Positions 43,514 through 51,138 of a stretch of 64,000 nt of DNA are shown piece by piece. Each line of letters starts with the position of its first letter. Position 1 is the first letter of the stretch. The stretch lies in contig CALEZD010000011.1 in the NCBI GenBank assembly GCA_937928385.1, forward strand, positions 1 to 64,000, in the 5' to 3' direction. Under the pieces are notes generated by a model. The model was not told the origin of the DNA, did no database searches, and saw nothing but the letters and a program-made list of their open reading frames with translations. This DNA is from an uncultured Bacteroidota bacterium. GTDB taxonomy: Bacteria; Bacteroidota; Bacteroidia; Chitinophagales; Chitinophagaceae. A program made the translations under genes and the position numbers.

Positions 43514-43921
43514 TTACTGCAATTCTACAGTTATTCCGGGCTGTGCAATTGCTTTGGATGAGTTTCTGGACATTACTATTATTTTATCGTATAGTATTTG
43601 TGCACCAGGTATCAAATGTGGATATAGTTTGTCAAATACATCACGCTCCTTGCCGTTCTTCACCGTAAAAGGCCCTATTACGCTTTTTCTGTCCTTTACT
43701 ATCGCAACATCATATTGGCCTATGAGATAGCTATCATCTTTGCATACCAGGTGAAGCTTCGGGTCATCTTTTATTACAGATGCAGAAATGGTTTCTTTAA
43801 TACCCTGTTGCGTAAGCTCGTGCTGCCTGCCCCGTTCACCAACTGATATTTTTACATCAGTTTGAGCGCTGCAGTATTTGCAGCCAAATAATATGGTCAG
43901 TAGTACAATGATATAGCGCAT
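43514..43921 (-). CDS. Small secreted protein, GldM-C-like
   Basis: 135 residues from ATG 43921 with a signal peptide (MRYIIVLLTILFGCKYCSAQ). Central HLVCKDDSYLIGQYDVAIVKD and IPGAQILYDKIIVMSRN give the same strand-helix-strand order as the protein at 42510-42932. No lipobox and no sorting domain. Possibly a stand-alone paralogue of a GldM beta domain; unsure. Confidence 0.6.
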   Translation of the reverse strand: MRYIIVLLTILFGCKYCSAQTDVKISVGERGRQHELTQQGIKETISASVIKDDPKLHLVCKDDSYLIGQYDVAIVKDRKSVIGPFTVKNGKERDVFDKLYPHLIPGAQILYDKIIVMSRNSSKAIAQPGITVELQ

Positions 43922-44007
43922 ATGGGTTTGAGTTTGTTTTATAAATATACGAAAATGCACGACGTAGAAAAACCCTGTTCCCGTTTCCCGAAATATTACG
44001 ACACAAA

Positions 44008-44031
44008 AAAGAGGAGCAATTGCTCCTCTTT
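44008..44031 (-). terminator. Intrinsic terminator of the acyl-CoA dehydrogenase gene
   Basis: 24-bp perfect palindrome AAAGAGGAGCAA / TTGCTCCTCTTT. On the minus strand the second arm runs into a T tract, 20 bp after the stop codon. Confidence 0.8.
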
Positions 44032-44051
44032 AAAAATACATCTTTTACTAT

Positions 44052-45194
44052 TTAACCTTTCAGAATCGTCCTGCTGATAACGATTTTCTGCACCTCGCTG
44101 GTACCCTCGTATATCTGCGTGATTTTCGCGTCGCGCATCAGGCGCTCTACGTGGAATTCCTTCACATAACCATATCCACCGTGTATCTGCACTGCTTCGC
44201 TGGTTACCCACTGGGCTATTTCACTGGCATACAGTTTGGCTGTAGCGGCTGCCAGTGTATAATCCTGTCCCTGGTCTTTGGTCCATGCGGCCTTCAGGCA
44301 CAGCAGGCGTGCTGCTTCAATAGCTGTAGCCATATCTGCCAGTTTAAAGGCTATTGCCTGGTGGTTGGATATCTCTGTGCCAAACGCCTTGCGCTCTTTA
44401 GAGTATTTCAGCGCCAGTTCGTACGCGCCGCTGGCAATACCCAGTGCCTGCGATGCTATACCTATACGGCCACCCGCCAGTATCTTCATAGCAAAGGGAA
44501 AGCCGAAGCCGTCCTCACCTATGCGGTTCTCTTTCGGCACTTTCACATCCTGGAACATGATGCTGTGTGTATCGCTACCACGTATGCCTAGTTTGTTTTC
44601 TTTTGCGCCTACGGTTACACCCGGCCAGTCTTTATGTACTATAAAGGCATTGATGCCTTTGTGTTTCTTTTCAGGATATGTCTGCGCTATTACTATATAG
44701 TACGATGCGCTGTTACCGTTGGTTATCCAGTTTTTGGTACCGTTCAGTATATAGTGGTCGCCCATATCATCAGCGGTAGTGCGCTGAGAGGTAGCATCCG
44801 AGCCTGCCTCAGGTTCGCTCAGCAGGAAGGCGCCCAGCTTCTGCCCGCTGGCCAGTTCTGTCAGGTATTTTTGTTTCTGCTCTTCGTTGGCATAGGTTTC
44901 CAGTCCCCAGCATACCAGCGAGTTGTTCACACTCATACATACAGAAGTAGAAGCGTCCACTTTGGAAATTTCTTCCATAGCCAGCACGTAAGAAACAGTG
45001 TCCATGCCCGAGCCGCCATATTTCGGGTCAACCATCATACCCAGGAAACCCAGTTCGCCCAGTTCTTTTATCTGCTCTGCAGGAAACTTCTGGTGTTCAT
45101 CACGCTCTATTACGCCGGGCAGCAGTTTGTTTTGCGCGAAATCGCGCGCCGCCAGTTGTACCGCTTTTTGCTCTTCTGTTAGTTGGAAGTTCAT
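44052..45194 (-). CDS. Acyl-CoA dehydrogenase, short/branched-chain type
   Basis: 380 residues from ATG 45194 (MNFQLTEEQ). Family motifs: LSEPEAGSDA, TNGNSASYYIV, AFGTEISNHQAIAFKLADM and QIHGGYGYVKE. QIYEGTSEVQK near the C-terminus places the active-site Glu as in short-chain and butyryl-CoA dehydrogenases. FAD enzyme that oxidises acyl-CoA to enoyl-CoA and passes electrons to ETF. Monocistronic, with a -7 element at 45234-45241. Confidence 0.95.
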   Translation of the reverse strand: MNFQLTEEQKAVQLAARDFAQNKLLPGVIERDEHQKFPAEQIKELGELGFLGMMVDPKYGGSGMDTVSYVLAMEEISKVDASTSVCMSVNNSLVCWGLETYANEEQKQKYLTELASGQKLGAFLLSEPEAGSDATSQRTTADDMGDHYILNGTKNWITNGNSASYYIVIAQTYPEKKHKGINAFIVHKDWPGVTVGAKENKLGIRGSDTHSIMFQDVKVPKENRIGEDGFGFPFAMKILAGGRIGIASQALGIASGAYELALKYSKERKAFGTEISNHQAIAFKLADMATAIEAARLLCLKAAWTKDQGQDYTLAAATAKLYASEIAQWVTSEAVQIHGGYGYVKEFHVERLMRDAKITQIYEGTSEVQKIVISRTILKG

Positions 45195-45233
45195 ATTTGA
45201 AAATATCTTTACTTGTTTAGTGCAAATGTGCTG

Positions 45234-45241
45234 CAAATGTA
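45234..45241 (-). promoter_or_regulatory. -7 element of the acyl-CoA dehydrogenase gene
   Basis: Minus-strand TACATTTG, perfect TAnnTTTG, 40 bp before the ATG. Confidence 0.55.
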
Positions 45242-45272
45242 GCTTTTTAGGCGTATAAATTCAACTTATAAG

Positions 45273-45425
45273 CTATATAGCAAACTGCTGTTTAAAACTT
45301 TCATATTCATCCCTCAGCAGTGCATAACAAGACGAGTCTTCATACACGCCTGCTTTAAGATAGTGTCCCCTCATCACCCCTTTCCACCTTTGGTCGGTCT
45401 TGTGACCGTACCAATCAGCCCCCAT
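45273..45425 (-). pseudogene. Duplicated C-terminal fragment of a GNAT acetyltransferase
   Basis: A 50-codon frame whose central 23 codons are identical at DNA level to the C-terminal part of the complete GNAT gene just upstream (GVMRGHYLKAGVYEDSS onward). It then diverges to a different tail (RDEYESFKQQFAI). Its ATG overlaps the intact gene's stop. Too short to be an acetyltransferase; best seen as the remnant of a second, partly deleted paralogue, or a product of tail duplication. It occupies the gap 45195-45414. Confidence 0.65.
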
Positions 45426-45503
45426 ACTCCTCCTTCAGCAGTGCATAACAAGACGAGTCTTCATACACGCCTGCTTTAAGATAGTGTCCCCTCATCACCC
45501 CTT
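45314..45503. repeat. 69-bp direct repeat in GNAT tail sequences
   Basis: Positions 45314-45382 and 45435-45503 are identical over 69 bp, offset 121 bp, separated by 52 bp of unlike sequence. Flanks are only weakly similar. Confidence 0.9.
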
Positions 45504-45963
45504 CATATTGAAACCCCATATTCTGCAACAACTTTATGGAGGGTACATTTTGCGGGCTGGTAAATGCCTCTATCCTGTTCAGTTGCATTTCGCTAAAGCC
45601 ATGTGCCACAATCGGTGCCAACGCCTCTCCCATGTATCCTTTTCGTTTTATGTCTTCGTTGTTCAGGGCATAGCCTATTTCTGCTTTGTTATGGTCGTTA
45701 TACCATTTATGGTACCCGCATTGCCCTATTGTACTGCCCGTTGTTTTATCCACCATTACAAACCGCCTGAAGGTCTGGTAGTAGCAAACCATTTTTTTCT
45801 CATGCCGCAGTTTTTCCGATGCCAGTTCCTTCTCAGTCGCATACCCGAAGAATGCCTTTAGCTCATCATCAGTTTTATTCGTCATTAAGTATTCGTACAC
45901 CTCCGGCGTTACAGCTTTTAATGACATCCGCTCTGTTTCCAATACTATCATCTGTGGTTCCAT
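45415..45963 (-). CDS. GNAT family N-acetyltransferase
   Basis: 182 residues from ATG 45963 (ATG 45951 also possible). It begins IVLETERMSLKAVTP, as in RimJ/RimL-like ribosomal or small-molecule acetyltransferases. Later come TIGQCGYHKW, EIGYALNNEDIKRKGYMGEAL (acetyl-CoA-binding region with a substituted Q/RxxGxG/A loop), IEAFTSPQNVPSIKLLQNMGFQYEG and a YALLKEEY end. The substrate cannot be told. The 3' end contains one copy of the 69-bp repeat. Confidence 0.88.
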   Translation of the reverse strand: MEPQMIVLETERMSLKAVTPEVYEYLMTNKTDDELKAFFGYATEKELASEKLRHEKKMVCYYQTFRRFVMVDKTTGSTIGQCGYHKWYNDHNKAEIGYALNNEDIKRKGYMGEALAPIVAHGFSEMQLNRIEAFTSPQNVPSIKLLQNMGFQYEGVMRGHYLKAGVYEDSSCYALLKEEYGG

Positions 45964-46030
45964 CCCGCAAAAATAAAAAAGAGCGCAGTCCACGCTCTGA
46001 ATATTTTTTAGTCCAACTCATACTCAATTG

Positions 46031-46050
46031 CCCCTGCTTTCAAGCAGGGG
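46031..46050. repeat. REP-like hairpin
   Basis: CCCCTGCTT / AAGCAGGGG, 9-bp stem with a 2-nt loop, followed by GGAGCGAAATGAAATC. No T tract, so it does not look like a terminator. Lies between the GNAT and lipoprotein genes. Confidence 0.4.
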
Positions 46051-46101
46051 GAGCGAAATGAAATCTCTACAAGTCAGGCCGCAATACCGCTTTTAGACTT
46101 T

Positions 46102-46539
46102 TTACTGCTGTGTTAGATTAAGGACTGTCGAGCCTCCGGCGGTAACGTATCCAAAGTTGTACGCGTACCAATACTCTCTTTTGCCTGTCCGGGCATTATA
46201 TGATACGCCCCAACTGCCATTGTATATGTGATTGCTGAATGTGTACTTGTCGCCTTCAGTTTTGGTATATGTAAATGTGGTATCTATCCACACTGTGCTG
46301 TCTTTTAATGCCACACGTACTACTGAGTCAGATATTAAATTGAAGGCGATAACTACATCTTTAAATGCTCTGTTTTTTGATATTGGCCCGGATGTAGAAT
46401 ATGCATTGTACTTTTCTTCACCGTCAAATAGGTATATCCCGGATATGCCTGCATAAGGCGGTGGTGCATTTTTTTTTGAACAGGCTGTGCATATTATTAA
46501 TGCAAGTAGTGCCAGGATTATCATTCTACTTCTATCCAT
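46102..46539 (-). CDS. Hypothetical lipoprotein
   Basis: 145 residues from ATG 46539 (ATG 46551 and 46524 are alternatives). It has a lipoprotein signal with lipobox ICTAC followed by SKKN. The mature part is small and beta-rich, with aromatic strands (YTFSNHIYNGSWGVSY, REYWYAYNFGYV), and could form a lipocalin-like or single-sheet domain. No family recognised. Confidence 0.7.
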   Translation of the reverse strand: MDRSRMIILALLALIICTACSKKNAPPPYAGISGIYLFDGEEKYNAYSTSGPISKNRAFKDVVIAFNLISDSVVRVALKDSTVWIDTTFTYTKTEGDKYTFSNHIYNGSWGVSYNARTGKREYWYAYNFGYVTAGGSTVLNLTQQ

Positions 46540-46661
46540 AACAGATGTCATAAGAGTTTATAAGTACTGCTAATATACAGGTTGTGGATTATATATTTGT
46601 CATATAAGTGTACTTCCTCCCGGAATATGAAAGCTGCCTTATCTGTAATCCAGATACCCCT

Positions 46662-47483
46662 TTACGGCTGCCACCAGCCATACTCCGGCCATTGGTACGA
46701 GAAAGGGTACACCAGCAGCGATATATGTGTCGAAAATTTTCCCGTCAGCGAATAGTTGCCCGAAAAACTGTTGAATACCTGTCCCTTTTGTATATACTCA
46801 GGCCCGCCAAACATCATCAGCATCCTTACCTTCATCAATACCCCGGTCCTCATGCCGAATTCTGTTTTTATAAACGGTACTGCCGCTTGCGTAATGTTCA
46901 CTGCTTCTTTAAATATCTTTTTGCTGGGGGCGGTAAACGCTATCACCGGGCTTACACCGCCACCTATGCTGGCACTCCATTTATGGTTGAATGATGGCCC
47001 TGCATCAGCGCCCAGTTTCAGATCCAGGCTGATGGGCGCACCCAATTGTATAGTGAAGTCTGTTGCTTTATGTTCTTTGGGATTGGCCCTGTAGGCAAAG
47101 CCGCTGTCCAGTTCCTCCCAGGGCAGGTAGCTGTATGTAAAGTCGGTGGACAATGCCAGTGCCGCTATGTTGGAATTGAACCGGGTAAGTGTGAAGAAAC
47201 TGCCGATGGTAAATGCATAGCCGCCAATGGTGCGCACCGTCCGCGATTCTTCTGTCTCGATTAAGTTGTCTGCGTTGTCAAGTCGATACATGGTGTGCTG
47301 CTGGTTGGCAAATACGTTATGGAATGTATAGCCGATATGCATACGCTGGTGTGGTTGCACGGGGCTGCGCCTTATTTTGCCGTCCAGCTCCTTTCGACTG
47401 CTATAGGGGCTTATTTGTTGGGCGTACGATGTGGTTTGAAATAACACCAGGCAGCATACTGCTATTATCAGCGATTTAGTCAT
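46662..47483 (-). CDS. Hypothetical secreted protein, possible outer-membrane barrel
   Basis: 273 residues from ATG 47483, with a signal peptide (MTKSLIIAVCCLVLFQTTSYAQ). The mature part alternates hydrophobic and glycine/aromatic strands (IGGYAFTIGSFFTLTRF, ALALSTDFTYSYLPW, FTIQLGAPISLDLKLGAD, ASIGGGVSPVIAFTA) and ends STHISLLVYPFSY, compatible with a small barrel. Divergent from the ECF sigma operon. Function unknown. Confidence 0.7.
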   Translation of the reverse strand: MTKSLIIAVCCLVLFQTTSYAQQISPYSSRKELDGKIRRSPVQPHQRMHIGYTFHNVFANQQHTMYRLDNADNLIETEESRTVRTIGGYAFTIGSFFTLTRFNSNIAALALSTDFTYSYLPWEELDSGFAYRANPKEHKATDFTIQLGAPISLDLKLGADAGPSFNHKWSASIGGGVSPVIAFTAPSKKIFKEAVNITQAAVPFIKTEFGMRTGVLMKVRMLMMFGGPEYIQKGQVFNSFSGNYSLTGKFSTHISLLVYPFSYQWPEYGWWQP

Positions 47484-47535
47484 AGGAATGTATTTGACTA
47501 TAAAGTAAATGCTTCGGATTAATTTAACCAATAGT

Positions 47536-47553
47536 TTATTGTAAATTCCGTAT
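47536..47553 (+). promoter_or_regulatory. Candidate ECF promoter motif before the sigma gene
   Basis: TTATTGTAAATTCC (47536-47549) then NTAT; the same 14-mer plus NTAT occurs at 48516-48533 before the T9SS gene of this cluster. Confidence 0.45.
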
Positions 47554-47607
47554 TAAAATTGTTGTGGAATATCCTGCCCAAAACATCTTATTAATAACAG
47601 TCCGCCG

Positions 47608-48165
47608 TTGAACAGCAACCAACATAGCGATGAAGAACTCCTGCAGGTGTACCACACCACAGGCGACAACCGTTGGCTGGGCATACTCCTGCAACGCTAT
47701 ACCGTATTGCTGCTGGGTGTAGCTATGAAGTACCTGAAGGATAAAGACCAGGCTACCGATGCCGTGCAGCAGGTATTCCTCAAAACACTCACATCCCTGC
47801 CGCCCGATGTGCAGAACTTCAAAGGGTGGCTGTATATCCTCATGCGCAACCATTGCTTTCAGCAGCTAAGGGATAAAAAATACATGCAGGGCGATGAGGC
47901 ACTCCAATACAGCACTGCCAAACCTTTACCCGATATGCAGGAACTTCATCGCCAGGAACAGGAAATAGACAGGATGAAGGATGCACTGGCTGAACTGGAT
48001 GAGGGGCAGCGTATATGTCTCACTATGTTTTACCTCGAAAAAAAGACCTACCAGCAGATAATGGAAGAAAAAGGATATAGTTTTATGCAGGTGAAAAGTT
48101 ATATCCAGAATGGTAAAAGAAAATTGAAGGTGGTATTGGATAAAAACAGGAATACTAATGACTGA
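47608..48165 (+). CDS. ECF-type RNA polymerase sigma factor
   Basis: 185 residues. Region 2 includes LLGVAMKYLKDKDQATDAVQQVFLKTL and FKGWLYILMRNHCFQQLRDK; region 4 includes LDEGQRICLTMFYLEKKTYQQIMEEKGYSFMQVKSYIQNGKRKL. The start is TTG 47608; the only nearby ATG is out of frame. The 3' end overlaps the next gene by 8 bp (coupling to a membrane anti-sigma candidate). Confidence 0.92.
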   Translation: MNSNQHSDEELLQVYHTTGDNRWLGILLQRYTVLLLGVAMKYLKDKDQATDAVQQVFLKTLTSLPPDVQNFKGWLYILMRNHCFQQLRDKKYMQGDEALQYSTAKPLPDMQELHRQEQEIDRMKDALAELDEGQRICLTMFYLEKKTYQQIMEEKGYSFMQVKSYIQNGKRKLKVVLDKNRNTND

Positions 48166-48508
48166 CCAACAGGACATATCGCAATATGGCAAAGGCCACC
48201 TGCCCGAAGAGAAGCTGCTGGCTTACCTGGAGGGGAGGTTATCGCCAGCTGAGCAGCGCGAGGTAGAAGCCCTGTTGGCCGAAGAGAGTATGGAAAGCGA
48301 TGCATTGGAAGGCCTGCAGCAATTACCCGCCGATAAAACCCGCCTCATAGCAGAGCGTATCAACTACCGCCTGCAGCACGACCTAAAAAAGAATCGCCAC
48401 CGCGGCAAAAAGCACTTTTCAGATAATAAATGGAGTTGGCTGGCTGTACTCATAGTACTTATATTATCGATATTGGCATATTTTGTTATACAACTAACAG
48501 TGTATTAG
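48158..48508 (+). CDS. Membrane anti-sigma factor candidate
   Basis: 116 residues: a cytoplasmic N-terminal part with LPEEKLLAYLEGRLSPAEQREVEALLAEE, the helix seen in anti-sigma domains, then a basic stretch (KKNRHRGKKH) and one C-terminal helix (WLAVLIVLILSILAYFVIQL). No zinc-binding HxxxCxxC. It overlaps the ECF sigma gene by 8 bp, the usual cognate arrangement. No large periplasmic sensor domain. Confidence 0.8.
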   Translation: MTDQQDISQYGKGHLPEEKLLAYLEGRLSPAEQREVEALLAEESMESDALEGLQQLPADKTRLIAERINYRLQHDLKKNRHRGKKHFSDNKWSWLAVLIVLILSILAYFVIQLTVY

Positions 48509-48515
48509 TACCACG

Positions 48516-48538
48516 TTATTGTAAATTCCCTATATTTG
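48516..48538 (+). promoter_or_regulatory. Promoter of the DNRLRE/T9SS gene
   Basis: TTATTGTAAATTCC (48516-48529), shared with the sigma gene upstream region, followed directly by TATATTTG (48531-48538), a perfect TAnnTTTG, 30 bp before the ATG. Confidence 0.5.
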
Positions 48539-48567
48539 ATAATTATTCAACCCCCAAAAAGCTCTAT

Positions 48568-49569
48568 ATGAAGAACCTTTTACTCCTATTGTCATTCGCG
48601 GCTGTTACCTGCCCCGCAATGGCTCAAAACGAACCCCCTAAAGAAATTGTTACTGATACTGTCAGCATTGTAAGCGGCCCTATGGATTCATTATGCAATA
48701 CCATTTTCAAAACCGAAGGCTGCAGCCCTGGTTCTGAATTCGGGAACGTTGAAAATACGCCCCAAAAACCAGGGTACAAAGAGATTACTGCCATGGCATG
48801 GACATATAACCAAGTCAGTTGCCCCAGGGGCTGGGTAAGGTCGCTGCTGCATTTTAACGGCATCAATAACATTCCCCAAAATGCAATTATCACCAAGGCC
48901 GAAATGAAACTGTTCGGCTGGCAAAACCCGGCAATAAGCAGCACCGTGGGTAATTCCTATTATCCGGGTTCACCCTATATATCTTCCGGCTCAAACGAAA
49001 TGCTCATCAAGAGAATCACCCAACCTGTTCATTACCCCACAGTTACCTGGAACACCCAGCCTGCCACCGATACGCCGGCTGTCGTTACCCGCCCATCGCA
49101 AGCTCAGTATGGTGATGACCTGGTGCTGGATGTAGCCCGCCTTGTACAGGATATGGTAGCCAGGCAGGAGTTTTATGGTTTTATGATGATGTTGCAGGAC
49201 GAAACCCTGTACAGGGCTTTCGGCTTCCATTCCTGCTTTGCTGAAAACCCTGCCAAAAGGCCGCAGTTATATATTACTTACACTACAGTCTCTGTAGGAG
49301 TCAACAATGTCCTCAACGAAAATTACATGGAAATATACCCCCAGCCTGCAAACGATATGGTGTATGTGGAATATGTGGCCAATACTTCCGCCGATGTACA
49401 ATATAGCCTGTATGATATGCGCGGTGTTCGCGTAGCACAGGGCGAGGCTCAGGCTACAACAGGCCGCAACAGCCTGCAGTTGCAACTGGCCAACCTGCCT
49501 TCAGGTGTGTATGTTTTCACTATGACAGATGGCCGGTCACAGTTGAGGAAGCGTATCGTAAAACAATAG
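48568..49569 (+). CDS. DNRLRE-type, T9SS-sorted secreted protein
   Basis: 333 residues from ATG 48568 with a signal peptide (MKNLLLLLSFAAVTCPAMAQ). The central domain (about 50-225) has the DNRLRE layout: RSLLHFNGINNIPQNAIITKAEMKLFGW, then YPTVTWNTQPATD and LDVARLVQDMV. Four Cys in its first half could pair. A type A sorting domain follows (MEIYPQPANDMVYV ... PSGVYVFTMTDG). It is the likely output of the adjacent ECF sigma/anti-sigma pair. A terminator follows at 49593. Confidence 0.85.
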   Translation: MKNLLLLLSFAAVTCPAMAQNEPPKEIVTDTVSIVSGPMDSLCNTIFKTEGCSPGSEFGNVENTPQKPGYKEITAMAWTYNQVSCPRGWVRSLLHFNGINNIPQNAIITKAEMKLFGWQNPAISSTVGNSYYPGSPYISSGSNEMLIKRITQPVHYPTVTWNTQPATDTPAVVTRPSQAQYGDDLVLDVARLVQDMVARQEFYGFMMMLQDETLYRAFGFHSCFAENPAKRPQLYITYTTVSVGVNNVLNENYMEIYPQPANDMVYVEYVANTSADVQYSLYDMRGVRVAQGEAQATTGRNSLQLQLANLPSGVYVFTMTDGRSQLRKRIVKQ

Positions 49570-49592
49570 ACATAATTACAATAATATTATTG

Positions 49593-49620
49593 AAAGCGGC
49601 GTCGTAAAAGATGCCGCTTT
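49593..49620 (+). terminator. Intrinsic terminator after the DNRLRE gene
   Basis: AAAGCGGCGTC / GATGCCGCTTT, 11-bp stem with one G-T pair and loop GTAAAA, then a T-rich tail. Confidence 0.85.
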
Positions 49621-49647
49621 TTATTTTTATTAAACATGTAATTGTTG

Positions 49648-49718
49648 TATATTTGTAATGTCGTTATTGCAGTAAATATATGAAAACACTAAAACCTGTA
49701 ATGAATGAGAACTCATAA
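49648..49718 (+). other. Orphan promoter and 12-codon frame
   Basis: TATATTTG (49648-49655, perfect -7) is followed by a 24-nt spacer and an ATG at 49680 opening a 12-residue frame (MKTLKPVMNENS) that stops at 49718. Then comes GCTCCCCTTTAGGGAGG, a hairpin of the type dispersed in Bacteroidota. Could be a leader peptide, a gene truncated by an insertion, or a small RNA promoter. Nothing else is seen in 49621-49822. Confidence 0.35.
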
Positions 49719-49822
49719 GAATTTAATAGCCGGCGTGAGGTAGGTGCTCCCCTTTAGGGAGGTTGGGAATATTTTTCTGAAAACAATTGTTCCGGGAACA
49801 AAATGGAACATTTTAGCTAACC

Positions 49823-50797
49823 TTAGTCAAACGACTGGTTGGATGCAGCGGCGATTTTTGTCAGGCGCTCGTACTCTGCCGCCGTCAGGTCGTTGAAGAA
49901 GAAGTGGATGGGGTCTATCTTTTCCCCATGTTTGATTACTTCGTAGTGCAGGTGTGGCCCGGTGCTCTTGCCGGTGCTGCCTATCCAACCAATCACCTCA
50001 CCTCTTTTAACGCGGTCGCCGCTACGCACTTTTATTTTTTTCATGTGTGCATACAGGCTTTGGTAGCCATAGCCATGGTTGATGATGACATTATTACCGT
50101 AGCCGCCATTGTCATAGCCCGATTCTTTCACCGTGCCGTCGCCCGTGGCATATACCGGGGTGCCTGTAGCAGCGGTAAAGTCAATGCCCGTATGCATCTT
50201 TGGTGTCTTGTATATCGGGTCTATCCTGTACCCGAAGCCCGATGCCACCCTGTCCAGTGTCTTGTTAGACACCGGCTGTATGGCAGGTATGGCACCCAGC
50301 ATACGTTCTTTGGTTTCTACCAGTTTCTGTAGTGTGTCGTACGAGCTGGCCTGCATACTTATCCTGCGGCGCATAAGGTCTACGCTTTTCTGCATATTCT
50401 CCAGCAGGGTAGTGGTATTGGCAAAGGCCAGCATTTCAGGGTCGGCCTTACTATAGTCTTTTCCTATACGTATGCTGTCGGGTATGGGCTGCGCTTCAAA
50501 AACGGCGCGGTATATGTCATTATCCCTATGTTCTAGTTGCGCAAGCGATTTATTCAACTCGTCCAGTTCTTTCTGCAGGCCGTTATAGCCCTGGCGCAGG
50601 GCGTACATTTCTTCCTTTAGTTGTTTCTCCTTTGGAGAGTCTAAAAACTGGAAAGCTATAGCTACGGTGATGGTGGCTGTCACCAATGCGGCAGACACAA
50701 ACCCCAATACACGCAGCAGCCGCGCCTTCAGCGAAAGCTCCAGTTTCTCAAATCTGTGAGTATCAGTATTGTAATAATATTTCCTGACCCGCTTCAA
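49823..50797 (-). CDS. M23 family metallopeptidase, membrane-anchored
   Basis: 324 residues: a basic N-terminus, one helix (about 28-50), a coiled coil (about 55-150, KELDELNKSLAQLEH), then a LytM/M23 domain with zinc ligands H202, D206 (MHTGID) and H284 within PHLHYE. Cell-wall endopeptidase or regulator of one, facing the periplasm. The start is TTG 50797 (KRVRKYYYN); no ATG precedes it in frame. Separated from gldF by a 340-bp divergent region. Confidence 0.92.
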   Translation of the reverse strand: MKRVRKYYYNTDTHRFEKLELSLKARLLRVLGFVSAALVTATITVAIAFQFLDSPKEKQLKEEMYALRQGYNGLQKELDELNKSLAQLEHRDNDIYRAVFEAQPIPDSIRIGKDYSKADPEMLAFANTTTLLENMQKSVDLMRRRISMQASSYDTLQKLVETKERMLGAIPAIQPVSNKTLDRVASGFGYRIDPIYKTPKMHTGIDFTAATGTPVYATGDGTVKESGYDNGGYGNNVIINHGYGYQSLYAHMKKIKVRSGDRVKRGEVIGWIGSTGKSTGPHLHYEVIKHGEKIDPIHFFFNDLTAAEYERLTKIAAASNQSFD

Positions 50798-50908
50798 TAA
50801 ACCCTTATTAACGGGTAAAAATAGCAGTTATGGGTAAAAAATTTATAAAAGCTTCCTTTCATTTAACAAAACAGAAAAAATAACCTGCGATAGGAGATAA
50901 CACAAACA

Positions 50909-50927
50909 CGGCCCCGCAAGGGGGCCG
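50909..50927. other. GC-rich hairpin in the M23-gldF intergenic region
   Basis: CGGCCCC-GCAAG-GGGGCCG, 7-bp stem without T tract. The rest of 50798-51138 holds only the gldF -7 element; no gene is supported. Confidence 0.4.
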
Positions 50928-51097
50928 CTGCTTTCGCATAAGGGGTAAATAAGAAATTACCCATTAGTCGTGTGAAAGTATATCAACCGCAGGTGGTAGC
51001 ACATACCACTATTGGTGTAAATAGTATAAGTACTGGTACGGACATATTGAATAACCTTTAACACATTGCTATGACAGTAAAACAACAGCCGTTTTGT

Positions 51098-51105
51098 TAT
51101 ATTTG
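51098..51105 (+). promoter_or_regulatory. -7 element of the gldFG unit
   Basis: TATATTTG, perfect TAnnTTTG, 33 bp before the gldF ATG. No -33 element at the usual distance. Confidence 0.6.
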
Positions 51106-51138
51106 CCAACCTTCTGAAAAAGAACACTGACAGGGCCA

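Noticed and set aside
45195..45414. Insertion sequence causing the GNAT duplication
   Set aside because: No transposase frame, terminal inverted repeats or target-site duplication around the 69-bp repeats.
50909..50927. Terminator for the M23 or gldF gene
   Set aside because: The hairpin lies upstream of both genes (divergent region) and lacks a T tract.
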